A stretch of 12,651 bases of DNA from CAYUKK01 sp964445305 (GCA_964445305.1 CAYUKK010000113.1:1-12651); one strand, 5' to 3'; positions 1 to 7,493 are shown, counted from the first letter of the stretch. Notes: a model not told the origin generated them from the letters alone. Program-made: numbers and translations.

Positions 1-1
1 G

Positions 2-2002
2 GTGACTCAGCCCGTGCCCGCCGATTTTCCAGCGACAGAGCGGAGCGTTTCAACGCCAGCCGATGTCCGCCGCTGGCCAGGGTTCGAGCCGCCTTCCCTC
101 GATTCCCTGCTCAACGCCGTGGCTAAGTTTGAGCATAGCAGGAATGAAGAAGTAGTCTATCGCCTGCGCGATTATGTCCGGGCTCATAAGGACACGCCAG
201 AATCGAGGCGAGAAATGGAAGACAGGTTCCTCGCTTTCCTTGATTCGAGCGCATCTTTGGCGGCCAAGATGGAAGTTTGCCGGCATCTCCGGCTCATCGG
301 CAGTAATAGGTCAATTCCCGTCCTGGAAAAGATGCTTGTCTCGGCGGAGACTACGGACCTGGCCCGCTACGCCCTGGAAAAAATCCCCGGCCAGGCCGTT
401 GACGAAGCTCTCCTCAAGGCCTTATCCCAAACCGAAGGGGAGGTGAGGATTGGAATCATCTCTTCTCTGGGGAGGCGTCGCGCGTCGAGCGCGGTCCAAG
501 AGCTTGCCGGGCTTCTTATGGGCCAGGATTCAGAGGCGGCGGCTGCTGCCGCCATAGCTCTGGGTCAAATCGGCGGCGATGAGGCCACAAGAGCTCTCCT
601 TGAGAAGTTTGATAAAGGCCCGGCCGGGCTGAGGGAGGTACTGGCTTCTTCGCTCCTCAAGTGCGCCGAGCAGATGCCGGCCCAGGAGGGGTCCGGGCAA
701 GCTTTTCGAGTCTACGACAAAATTTTTTCCTCCGACCTTCCCCTTCATCTCCGCCAGGCGGCCCTTAAGGGAAAAATTCGGGCCTCCGGCGAAGAGGAAG
801 CCCGGCGCCTTATCCTTTCGGCGATCGAGAGTCCTTCTCTTGAAGACGATGAACCAGCGATTGGCCTCGTCCACGATTTCTTCGACGCCGATTCTATCGC
901 CTCTGTCGCCTCCCTTTTGAAGAAGCTTCCCGAGCCGAGCCAGATCCAGCTTTTGGCCTCGCTGGCTGAGTATCCGGCGCCGGCTGTTCTTCCGGCTATC
1001 CTCGAAGGGGCCAAGGCAAACACGTTGTCGGTTCGGCTGGCCGCCCTGAAAGCGCTGGCGACAACGGCCGACGCTTCTCTCGTTTCCTTTTTGGCCGACC
1101 GCGCCGCGACGAGCCGTGGGCAAGAAAAGGAGGCGGCCCGCGCAAGCCTCTGGTCTCTCCGCGGCCAAGAGGTCGATGAAGCCATCAGGTTTGGCCTTTT
1201 AGCTGCGCCGAGTGAGGCGGTCAAGCTCGAGCTCATCCAGGCTGTGGAAGCCAGGCGCATGGACGATGAGAAGCCCCTTCTCTTTGAGCTCGCGCGTTCA
1301 GGCTCCTCTCCTCTCCGGGTTGCCGCTTCGCGGGCCTTACGCCATCTCACCAGTCGTCAAGACGTGGCGCCTTTCCTTGGCCTCTTCCTCCAGGTTGAAG
1401 ACGAGACGGTTCAGGCGGAAATCGCTTCGTCGATTGCTGCCGCCTGTCAGAAGATTCCCGACCCTTTAGAGCGCACCAGGTTGATCGAACAAAGATTAGA
1501 GCCAGGCCCAGGCTCGAAAGAGTCAAGAGTTCAAGCATCAGCCCAGCGCTCCCGCCTTTATGCGCTTCTCGGTCGAATTGGCAACGACAGTTCCCTTCCC
1601 CTCCTTCGAGCCGGGCTTGGCGAAGGCGACCCGGCCATCGTTGACGCTGTTGTGCGAAGCTTGGCTGAATGGCCAACTCCAACGCCGCGCCATGACCTTC
1701 TCTTCATCGCCCGGACATCGCCGAACCTTACCCATCGCGTCCTCTCCGTCCGGGGGTATGTGAGGATGATTGGACTTGAAAAGTACCAGTCGCCGGCCGG
1801 AGCCATAAGCAGTCTTGAGCTCGTGCTGCCCGTTGTCGAAAGACCAGAAGAGGTCAAGCTCGTTCTGGCCACGGCGGCAGAGTTCCCCTGCCCCGAAGCT
1901 CTCCAGCTTGCCCAATCTTATCTTCAGGTTAAGGAAGTGGAGGCGGAAGCGCAGGTGGCCGTTCGGGCCATCGAGGAGAAGCTGGCCACTCGTCCCAAAT
2001 AA
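2..2002 (+). CDS. HEAT-repeat alpha-solenoid protein, probably 5'-partial
   Basis: The frame encodes at least 666 residues made almost entirely of paired amphipathic helices of about 30 residues, typical of HEAT/PBS-lyase-like repeats. Clear units occur near residues 84-130, 131-160, 161-205, 340-390, 405-450, 515-555 and 560-590, with recurring pieces such as AAAAIALGQIGG (181-192), LRVAASRALRHL (438-449) and ALLGRIGNDSSLPLLRAGL (521-539). The segment ending in THRVLSVRGYVRM (577-589) resembles a conserved stretch I recall from long HEAT proteins of Planctomycetes, Acidobacteria and Aminicenantes. HEAT solenoids bind proteins or other ligands; no catalytic motif is visible, so no specific function is assigned. 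The first available start is a GTG at base 2, the N-terminus reads like a Pro/Ala-rich linker (residues 1-32), and no signal peptide is present. The true start, perhaps with an export signal, therefore probably lies left of the window. The TAA stop sits 20 bp from the stop of the convergent asnB gene. Confidence 0.85.
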   Translation: MTQPVPADFPATERSVSTPADVRRWPGFEPPSLDSLLNAVAKFEHSRNEEVVYRLRDYVRAHKDTPESRREMEDRFLAFLDSSASLAAKMEVCRHLRLIGSNRSIPVLEKMLVSAETTDLARYALEKIPGQAVDEALLKALSQTEGEVRIGIISSLGRRRASSAVQELAGLLMGQDSEAAAAAAIALGQIGGDEATRALLEKFDKGPAGLREVLASSLLKCAEQMPAQEGSGQAFRVYDKIFSSDLPLHLRQAALKGKIRASGEEEARRLILSAIESPSLEDDEPAIGLVHDFFDADSIASVASLLKKLPEPSQIQLLASLAEYPAPAVLPAILEGAKANTLSVRLAALKALATTADASLVSFLADRAATSRGQEKEAARASLWSLRGQEVDEAIRFGLLAAPSEAVKLELIQAVEARRMDDEKPLLFELARSGSSPLRVAASRALRHLTSRQDVAPFLGLFLQVEDETVQAEIASSIAAACQKIPDPLERTRLIEQRLEPGPGSKESRVQASAQRSRLYALLGRIGNDSSLPLLRAGLGEGDPAIVDAVVRSLAEWPTPTPRHDLLFIARTSPNLTHRVLSVRGYVRMIGLEKYQSPAGAISSLELVLPVVERPEEVKLVLATAAEFPCPEALQLAQSYLQVKEVEAEAQVAVRAIEEKLATRPK

Positions 2003-2022
2003 CCCTGAACCCAGACAGCTGC

Positions 2023-3927
2023 TTAAGAGCGAAAATGCAATCTATACCAGACGACGAAGTTGAGAAGCCCCCACAATTCCCGGCCTCGATCGCGTCTCCT
2101 CTTGAGGTGCTCATCGATGACCGCCTCGACAAAGGGAGCGCAAAGAAAAGGGATGGAACGGAGGGAAGCGGGGGAAAGATAATCGAGGAGGAGCTCGCGG
2201 AGCTCACCACAGAACCACTCCGAGTACGGCATCTCCAGCCCAATCTTCTTTTTGCCAAGAATCTCGCGCGGCAGGTCAAGGCCCATCGCCTCCTTGAGCA
2301 GGTATTTTAGGTTGAACGCCGGCACTTTGGCCTCGCCGGAGAGCTGGGCCAGGTACTCGAACAAGCGGAGGTCAGTAAAGGGAACCCGTGCCTCCAGGGA
2401 ATGGGCCATGGTCATGCGGTCGTTTTTGATCATCAAATCATCCGGCAGATGGAAGGTGCAATCGATGCTGAGGAGCTTGTTCAGTTCATCCCCTCCAGAA
2501 GCGAGAGCAAAGTGCTGGGTAAAAAAGCGAGCCGAATCCCCGAAACGCTTCCGAAGTTCAGGCCCATCCACAAAAAGCTTCTCCTTTTCCGCCTCGGAAA
2601 AAACCTCCCGCCACTTGAAATGGCTGGTTGGCACATCGTGCTCTGCGGCCTGGACAAAGCGCTTGACTTTGAAATCGAGGCTGAGCTTCTTGTGAGAGAC
2701 GGGAAGTAACCGCGAGAGTCGCCTGAGCAGCTGGCGGGCGAATGCGGGCGAGTGCCGGTAGATTTTCCTCACCTTATAAGCCAGATAAGTTTCATACCCG
2801 GCGAAGACTTCATCTCCGCCTTCTCCGGACAGAAGGACGGTGACATAGTTCTTTGCTTCCTGAGCGAGCAAGTAGGTGGGAATGGCTGAGCCATCAGCGT
2901 ACGGCTCGTCGATGAACCGAGATTGGTTCTCCAAGTTCTGGGCGACGAGACGGGGTTCCACGGTCACATGATGATGGATGGTCCCGACCTTTTCAGCCAC
3001 CAGCCGGGCTGATTTCGATTCGTCAAAGGATTTCTCCCGGAAACCGATAGAAAAAGTGTGGAAACCCGAATCCCCCCTGATTCGGCTCATCAAGACGGTC
3101 ATCGTGCTGGAATCCAGGCCTCCCGAGAGCATGACGCCGATGGGGACATCGGAGATGAGTTGAGAGCGAACCGCTCCTTCAAGGAGAGAACGAACTTCGT
3201 CTTTTGCCTTCCTCAAATCGACCATCCTGGATTCGCCATAACGGGGCTGCCAGTATTTTCTCGGGCGAACCGAAAAGTTAGACCCGGCGCGCATTTCTAA
3301 CCAGTGACCCGGTCGAACTTCCTTGATTTCTTCGAACGCCGTCAGCTCGCCGGGAATATAATCGAAGCTGAAATAATGGTAGAGCGCCTCAAGGCAAGGT
3401 CTCTTGATCAGCCCGGGAACGCGAAGCAGGGCCTTGATTTCTGAAGCAAACCAGATGGAATCCTGGAAAACGACGTAAAAAAGGGGCTTGATGCCGAACC
3501 TGTCCCGGATGAGATAGAGGCTTTTCTGCCGACTGTCCCAGATAGCCATGGCAAACATGCCGTTGAGTTCCTCGACGAAATCGATGCCGAGGAGTTCGTA
3601 GAGATAGAGGAGGACCTCCGTGTCGGTCCGGCTCTTGAATGGAAACTTCCCGGCTAAAGCGTATTTGTCCTTGAGCTCGAGAAAATTGTAGACTTCGCCG
3701 TTATAAGCGATAGAGATGGTCCCCGAGAGATTCTGCATCGGCTGGCGACCTCGCTCTGTCAAGTCGATGATTTTCAAGCGGCGGTGGCTGACCGCATAAG
3801 GCCCATCGGCAAAAGAACCCGCATCATCGGGCCCGCGATGCTTCAAGCATTCGGCGAGGGATTCGACGAGCTCGAGGTTGGCCGCTTTTCCGATATCGCT
3901 GTTGAGCGTCCCGACGAAACCGCACAT
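2023..3927 (-). CDS. asnB: Asparagine synthetase (glutamine-hydrolysing)-type amidotransferase
   Basis: This 634-residue protein has the full two-domain class II AsnB layout. The N-terminal Ntn glutaminase begins Met-Cys-Gly, so Cys2 becomes the nucleophile after Met removal. HRGPDD (30-35), YNGEVYN (75-81) and SRTDTE (99-104) form the glutamine pocket. The C-terminal ATP-pyrophosphatase domain carries the PP-loop SGGLDSS (268-274), DEPYAD (340-345) and SGEGGDEVFAGYE (367-379), and later KNDRM..SLEARVPF. The reaction moves ammonia from glutamine to an AMP-activated carboxylate. The length is in the usual 600-650 range. The ATG lies one base after the TGA of the upstream FAD gene (TGATATG), so translational coupling is likely; the independent ribosome-binding site is weak. 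Many paralogues in polysaccharide loci amidate glycans or peptides rather than making asparagine. Given its operon partners, that role is as likely here as housekeeping asparagine synthesis. Confidence 0.95.
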   Translation of the reverse strand: MCGFVGTLNSDIGKAANLELVESLAECLKHRGPDDAGSFADGPYAVSHRRLKIIDLTERGRQPMQNLSGTISIAYNGEVYNFLELKDKYALAGKFPFKSRTDTEVLLYLYELLGIDFVEELNGMFAMAIWDSRQKSLYLIRDRFGIKPLFYVVFQDSIWFASEIKALLRVPGLIKRPCLEALYHYFSFDYIPGELTAFEEIKEVRPGHWLEMRAGSNFSVRPRKYWQPRYGESRMVDLRKAKDEVRSLLEGAVRSQLISDVPIGVMLSGGLDSSTMTVLMSRIRGDSGFHTFSIGFREKSFDESKSARLVAEKVGTIHHHVTVEPRLVAQNLENQSRFIDEPYADGSAIPTYLLAQEAKNYVTVLLSGEGGDEVFAGYETYLAYKVRKIYRHSPAFARQLLRRLSRLLPVSHKKLSLDFKVKRFVQAAEHDVPTSHFKWREVFSEAEKEKLFVDGPELRKRFGDSARFFTQHFALASGGDELNKLLSIDCTFHLPDDLMIKNDRMTMAHSLEARVPFTDLRLFEYLAQLSGEAKVPAFNLKYLLKEAMGLDLPREILGKKKIGLEMPYSEWFCGELRELLLDYLSPASLRSIPFLCAPFVEAVIDEHLKRRRDRGRELWGLLNFVVWYRLHFRS

Positions 3928-3928
3928 A

Positions 3929-5365
3929 TCAATCTCGGAGCTTCATGTTGTGGAAGGAGTCGAGTCGGAGGAGCCAATCCGAGGGAGAAAGACCCTCCAG
4001 GATATCGTCGGCCAGGACAAGCCCAATTTCTATGCTGTGGTCAATGTTATTATGGAGAAACAACCCGGGTTTTCCGCTCGAGTAGATGAAGGGAAATTTC
4101 TGGGCGGCAAAAAAGAGCAGGTCTTTGATGAGTCCATCCCAACCAATCTGGTAGACGGGATAAATTTTGGGGAGGCGGAGGCTAAAGCTTTTCGCGACCA
4201 AAGCCTTTTGGTTTTGGCCAATCAACTCAGCCTGACGCAGACTCTCCCAGCACATTTCGAACACGGGGCCATCGGGCGCCGCCCAGAGACCATCGTCCTC
4301 CGAGCAGGGAATTTCACAGGTAAAGGCTGTCTCCCCAGAATCAGGTTGCATGGAGGGGTCAAAGCGCTTGGGCACAGAGACGCGGCCAAAGACATAGCTT
4401 AGCTCCGGGAAATAGAAGGATTCTCCCTCAAGGCGAGGCTCTCCTTCGACGTGGAGAAAGACGAGCCGTAAACCCCGCCAACGGACGGATTCAACTCGGC
4501 GACGAACGCCCTCCGGCAAATCTATTTTTAACAGAAACTCATCAAGGGGGATGGTGGTGATGAGAGTTTCAAATTCAACCTCAGTAGCGGAATCGGATTT
4601 GAGCCGGCAGATTCTCCTGCCTTGATGCAAGTCCAGCCAAAAATCTTTAACGCCCACGACGACCTCGCCCCCGCTCTCGTTCACCTGCCGCGCCAGAGAT
4701 TCGGGAAGACGGCTTATCCCCCCCCTGAGATAATAATAATACTGGCTCGGGGAACGGCCAGCATAATGGGCAATCATGTCCTTCAAGAAAAGGGTAGGGC
4801 TGAGCATGGAGATTCTTTTTTTTACGGCCGTCGTCGAGATGAGGGAAGGCTCACCCCCCCATACCTTTCGGGCATAGGGTTCGTAAAAGAGCTGGTAGGC
4901 GCGCTTTCCCGCCCGCCGGACAAGATAGCTCTCATAATTGTCGTTCTCCCGGATCCGGCCCTCTCCCCGCAAGCTCGAGCCAAGACGGTACCGGACAAGG
5001 GATAAGCCACAGAGAGCCGATTCCAGAAGCCCAATCCCCCGGAACATCTGGAAAGAAGTAATGGGATAGTTGACATAGGATTTTTTTAGCCGGAGCTTGC
5101 CGCCCCGCTCTTTCTTGAGCAGCTCTTCCCCGCAAACCTCCTGGATGAGGCGGAAAGCGCGCTGCGAGGGAGATTGATGGATGCGGTGGGAACCGAGGTC
5201 GTAGCGGGCGCTGTTCCTGGTGAGAGTTCTCAGCAAGCCGCCAACGGTCTGCTCCTTCTCCAAGACAAGCACTTCCCCGGGGAATTTGTGACTGAGGGCC
5301 AAAGCGGTTGTTAATCCGCTGACGCCAGCACCAATAATCAAGAACCTGGTCTTCTTTCTCTTCAT
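3929..5365 (-). CDS. FAD-dependent oxidoreductase, UDP-galactopyranose mutase/protoporphyrinogen oxidase-like
   Basis: This 478-residue soluble flavoprotein starts with a Rossmann fold: a hydrophobic strand followed by GAGVSG (12-17) and an acidic residue, E36, at the end of the second strand, which should bind the FAD ribose. GGLLRT (42-47) and YDLGSH (55-60) follow. The middle segment FYEPYARKVWG (160-170) is characteristic of the amine-oxidase superfamily branch that includes UDP-galactopyranose mutase and HemG/HemY/CrtI-like enzymes. The C-terminal FLHNNIDHSIEIGLVLADDI (436-455) matches the second FAD contact. The substrate cannot be read from the sequence. Next to a membrane glycosyltransferase and an amidotransferase, a nucleotide-sugar or lipid-linked substrate is the best guess. 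It lies 111 bp downstream of the glycosyltransferase gene and one base before asnB. GGAAG six bases before the ATG at 5365 is a usable ribosome-binding site. The coding strand holds unusual homopolymers (G8, G7, A8, A7) and a run of four TAT codons. Confidence 0.88.
   Translation of the reverse strand: MKRKKTRFLIIGAGVSGLTTALALSHKFPGEVLVLEKEQTVGGLLRTLTRNSARYDLGSHRIHQSPSQRAFRLIQEVCGEELLKKERGGKLRLKKSYVNYPITSFQMFRGIGLLESALCGLSLVRYRLGSSLRGEGRIRENDNYESYLVRRAGKRAYQLFYEPYARKVWGGEPSLISTTAVKKRISMLSPTLFLKDMIAHYAGRSPSQYYYYLRGGISRLPESLARQVNESGGEVVVGVKDFWLDLHQGRRICRLKSDSATEVEFETLITTIPLDEFLLKIDLPEGVRRRVESVRWRGLRLVFLHVEGEPRLEGESFYFPELSYVFGRVSVPKRFDPSMQPDSGETAFTCEIPCSEDDGLWAAPDGPVFEMCWESLRQAELIGQNQKALVAKSFSLRLPKIYPVYQIGWDGLIKDLLFFAAQKFPFIYSSGKPGLFLHNNIDHSIEIGLVLADDILEGLSPSDWLLRLDSFHNMKLRD
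4718..4741 (-). repeat. G8 homopolymer next to a (TAT)4 microsatellite inside the FAD oxidoreductase gene
   Basis: On the coding strand four TAT codons (Tyr209-212; forward 4730-4741) are followed, after CTCA, by eight consecutive G (forward C-run 4718-4725; from Arg214 through Gly216). Further runs in the same gene are G7 (forward 4854-4860), A8 (forward 4816-4823) and A7 (forward 5081-5087). Tracts like these can slip during replication and switch a reading frame. The frame here is intact. Confidence 0.6.
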
Positions 5366-5389
5366 ATCCGGCTTCCGTAAAGGCTAAAT

Positions 5390-5395
5390 ATCATA
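5390..5395 (-). promoter_or_regulatory. Possible weak internal promoter (-10 only) before the FAD gene
   Basis: Minus-strand TATGAT at 5395-5390 matches five of six bases of the -10 consensus and lies 24 bp upstream of the ATG at 5365. The best -35 candidates (TGGAAT or CTGGAA at 17-18 bp) match only three of six bases. The 111-bp gap here is the longest inside the operon, which leaves room for a secondary promoter. The evidence is weak. Confidence 0.25.
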
Positions 5396-5429
5396 TGCGG
5401 AAAAGGGGGAAAATTCCAGTTTTAAGAAT

Positions 5430-5462
5430 TCTCCGAGAAGGAAACCTCAGCCTCTCCGAGAA
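5430..5462. repeat. Two direct copies of a near-palindromic decamer between operon genes
   Basis: TCTCCGAGAA occurs at 5430-5439 and again at 5453-5462, 23 bp start to start (about two helical turns). The core TCTC-C-GAGA is itself an odd palindrome. The pair lies in the gap between the glycosyltransferase and FAD genes, just after the TAA of the former. It could be a tandem binding site or an RNA pairing element; chance is not excluded. Confidence 0.4.
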
Positions 5463-5476
5463 AATGACCCATCGTC

Positions 5477-6865
5477 TTACATGCTCGCCCGGTGTCGGCA
5501 GAGCCAATCCCCAACTTGCCGGCCGAGAAAGAAAATGGCTCCGTAGAGAACGAGCAAAATGAGCGGTTCCACAGGAACCCTGTACCTGAGGTTATTGATC
5601 CCGCCCGGTGTAAGCAAAATGGTGATAAAAAAATTGTAATGAATTGTGCCCTCAAGAAGAAAGACAGGATGGAATAAATTCCTTCTCTTTCGAACGGCAA
5701 CGAGGAAAATTACGGGAATGACCAGGACGGCCATCACCAGGACCATCGTCTTCTTGAAAATCCAAGCGTAGACATGAGAAAAGAACCTCAGGGGAGGGGC
5801 GAGAAAGGGGAATCTTTCAAAAATTACTCTGTCCTGAAGCTCTGTCCAGTACCAGGAGTAATCATAATAATGGGCAGCCGCCGTGGGAAGAAGCCGAAGA
5901 TAATCGCCGGGGTTATCCCGGATGAGCCTAAGGTTGAAGCGAAGGAGAAGCCGAGAAATCTCGACTTCCGGCATCTGCCAGTCCTCGATGAGCCGCCAGG
6001 TCACTCGAAAGGGCTGACCCTTCTCTTCGAAAACAATGCTGGCCAGCCTGTCGAGCTCGGTGTCGCTTCCCGGCTTATACTTCCAGTAAAAATGCTGGGT
6101 AAAATAGCCAAGCTGGAAGGGGAGGATTGTTGATACACCAAAATAATCGTGTTTGACCTTGTTCCGAAGAGACCAGGAAAGGAGGCCCACGAAATTGAGA
6201 AGGAGAAAAATGGCCAGAGGTCGAAGCCACGCTCTCAACCCTCCGCCCTTTCCCTTTCTGGGCCAATGGACAAGAGCACTCGCGGCCGCGAGACAAAGAA
6301 AAAGAGCGACAAAGCTTGGCCGCGTCAGCAAAAGTCCAACCGAAAGGAGGCCGGCCAGATAAGGAGCTGATTTTTTTTGCTCGAAGATTTTCAGATAAAA
6401 AAGGAGCGTTAGCCCGAGAAGCGTCAGGCTCAGCGTTTCCGTAAGGACGAGGTATTCAAAGCCGATAACAAAATAATCAAGGTTATAGATAACGCCCATG
6501 AACAGCGCGAAGCCCTCGCTCCCGGAAATCCTCCTGGCCAGGAGGTAAATAAGATAGCTGTTGAGCAGACCGAGGATAAACATCTGCCCAAAGACGATCA
6601 CATGAAGATACCGAGGCGTGAGGGAAAAGAGGTCGTTAAAAAACTGGAGGAGGGCAATGAAGACGGGATAACCGGGCGTCCGGACCGGATTGAGGTCGGA
6701 CAGAACAAGATAGGTTACCGAATCGATATGAGCTCGGGGGACAAGGCTCGAATAAAGAAGCGCGCGAAGGAGCAGACAGGCGAGCAAGAAAAGAAGAAGC
6801 GGTCCCCTTCGCTTGAGAAACCTCAGCCTCCTCTTGACGCAGGGAGCTGTTTTGGGTTTCGCCAT
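5477..6865 (-). CDS. Polytopic GT-C glycosyltransferase, GT39 (PMT/ArnT)-like
   Basis: This 462-residue integral membrane protein has a positively charged N-terminus (KRRLRFLKRR, 11-20) and about ten hydrophobic segments, near 21-41, 66-80, 88-110, 117-135, 138-160, 168-198, 214-232, 372-392, 400-418 and 432-448. The loop after the first segment has HIDSVTY (46-52) and RTPGYP (62-67), resembling the extracytoplasmic loop of GT39-type transferases, in which an acidic residue (here probably D48) takes part in catalysis. LTRPSF (180-185) and RYRVPVEPL (427-435) near the C-terminus are also typical of this group. Such enzymes move a sugar from a polyprenyl-phosphate donor onto a lipid, glycan or protein outside the membrane. 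I chose ATG 6865 because AGGAGGGAA directly precedes it; an in-frame GTG at 6877 would add four residues but overlaps that Shine-Dalgarno. The gene begins 18 bp after the upstream stop. Acceptor and sugar are unknown. Confidence 0.85.
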   Translation of the reverse strand: MAKPKTAPCVKRRLRFLKRRGPLLLFLLACLLLRALLYSSLVPRAHIDSVTYLVLSDLNPVRTPGYPVFIALLQFFNDLFSLTPRYLHVIVFGQMFILGLLNSYLIYLLARRISGSEGFALFMGVIYNLDYFVIGFEYLVLTETLSLTLLGLTLLFYLKIFEQKKSAPYLAGLLSVGLLLTRPSFVALFLCLAAASALVHWPRKGKGGGLRAWLRPLAIFLLLNFVGLLSWSLRNKVKHDYFGVSTILPFQLGYFTQHFYWKYKPGSDTELDRLASIVFEEKGQPFRVTWRLIEDWQMPEVEISRLLLRFNLRLIRDNPGDYLRLLPTAAAHYYDYSWYWTELQDRVIFERFPFLAPPLRFFSHVYAWIFKKTMVLVMAVLVIPVIFLVAVRKRRNLFHPVFLLEGTIHYNFFITILLTPGGINNLRYRVPVEPLILLVLYGAIFFLGRQVGDWLCRHRASM

Positions 6866-6883
6866 TTCCCTCCTCACTGCTCC

Positions 6884-7342
6884 CTAAAGCGCCCTCCATC
6901 CTCCCGTTTCGGTGAATAGAATTCCCCGGCGGCGTTCAGGCTTTTTCTGATGAAAAAAATGAAGGATGAGGGAAGATTTCAATCTCGCTCTCTCCTGTCC
7001 AATGAAGTAGGCGACCAAACGGCCAGAGTCAAAAATAACGGTCAAACCTGGCGTGGCAACGGCAATTCTCTTCCCATAAGGGAAGACCGCTTGCTCCTGC
7101 CAACCGCCCTCCCGACCGGGATGGGAGACAGAGACTCGATAATTCTCCTTCTCGAATTGAATCCGATAAGCGCAGCCCCGGTGGAGGGATAGCTCACGGT
7201 ACCTCAACAGGCGCATCCAAACAAGCCGGACATGCTTGTTCAATTCATACGATTCGCGGTTGACAAGATAAGCCCCCGCAACAAGAATAAGAGGAATCAG
7301 GCCGAGCCCGATGAGCCAGCCTTTCTTCGGTGGGGAATCCAT
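6884..7342 (-). CDS. Single-pass membrane protein with GspH/FimT (pseudopilin)-like signature
   Basis: This 152-residue protein is the first gene of the leftward block. After a short basic start (MDSPPKKG) it has one hydrophobic helix (residues 9-27), then an amphipathic helical stretch (about 30-53) and a beta-rich domain. The run LSLHRGCAYRIQFEKENYRV (51-70), the element FDSGRLV (104-110) and the terminal RGILFTETGGWRAL (139-152) follow the order seen in GspH/FimT-type minor pseudopilins: helix, RG-x-x-Y-x-I strand, Gly-containing hairpin, and a final R-x-I-x-F-x-x-x-TG strand. A classical prepilin signal would need Gly followed by a hydrophobic residue with Glu at +5. Here KKG-W is present, but +5 is Leu, not Glu. 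Processing and pilus incorporation are therefore uncertain, and it may be a plain membrane-anchored domain. GGAGG lies six bases before the ATG and a consensus promoter lies upstream. The fold call is inference from pattern; the membrane anchor is directly visible. Confidence 0.7.
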   Translation of the reverse strand: MDSPPKKGWLIGLGLIPLILVAGAYLVNRESYELNKHVRLVWMRLLRYRELSLHRGCAYRIQFEKENYRVSVSHPGREGGWQEQAVFPYGKRIAVATPGLTVIFDSGRLVAYFIGQERARLKSSLILHFFHQKKPERRRGILFTETGGWRAL

Positions 7343-7371
7343 CTTTTGCCTCCACGCGCCGCTGAGCGCAG

Positions 7372-7401
7372 ATTATATCTTCGCCCAGCTCGCCCTGTCA
7401 A
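7372..7401 (-). promoter_or_regulatory. Consensus sigma-70 promoter for the leftward four-gene block
   Basis: On the minus strand TTGACA occupies 7401-7396 and TATAAT occupies 7377-7372, separated by 18 bp. Both hexamers match the housekeeping consensus exactly. The expected transcription start is near 7365, giving a leader of about 23 bases that contains the GGAGG ribosome-binding site and ends at the ATG at 7342. Orientation and spacing fit the head of the minus-strand operon and support the chosen start of its first gene. Confidence 0.85.
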
Positions 7402-7478
7402 TTTACACTCAGCTCTCCATGAGCATCTCCCGCCATGGGATGTCCTTCTCAAACAACAATGGCGATGCCTCTGGCCTG

Positions 7479-7493
7479 CCGAAAAAATTTCGG
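7479..7493. repeat. Short perfect inverted repeat in the divergent promoter region
   Basis: CCGAAA (7479-7484) and TTTCGG (7488-7493) are perfect inverted arms around three A residues. The element lies about 80 bp upstream of the leftward -35 hexamer and about 80 bp upstream of the hrpA -10 element. It could be an operator half-site pair or a small hairpin, but it is short enough to occur by chance. Confidence 0.3.

Noticed and set aside
530..1168. A 212-residue minus-strand open frame antisense to the HEAT gene (an overlapping 201-residue one also runs 745-1350)
   Set aside because: The translations are rich in Arg/Ser/Gly without hydrophobic pattern or motif, and the plus-strand HEAT repeats explain the region.
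2003..2022. Bidirectional terminator between the convergent HEAT and asnB genes
   Set aside because: The 20-bp gap and its flanks show no stable hairpin with a T-run on either strand.
3878..4402. A 174-residue plus-strand open frame across the junction of asnB and the FAD gene
   Set aside because: It overlaps the conserved AsnB N-terminus and the FAD-binding C-terminus on the other strand, and it shows no domain signature.
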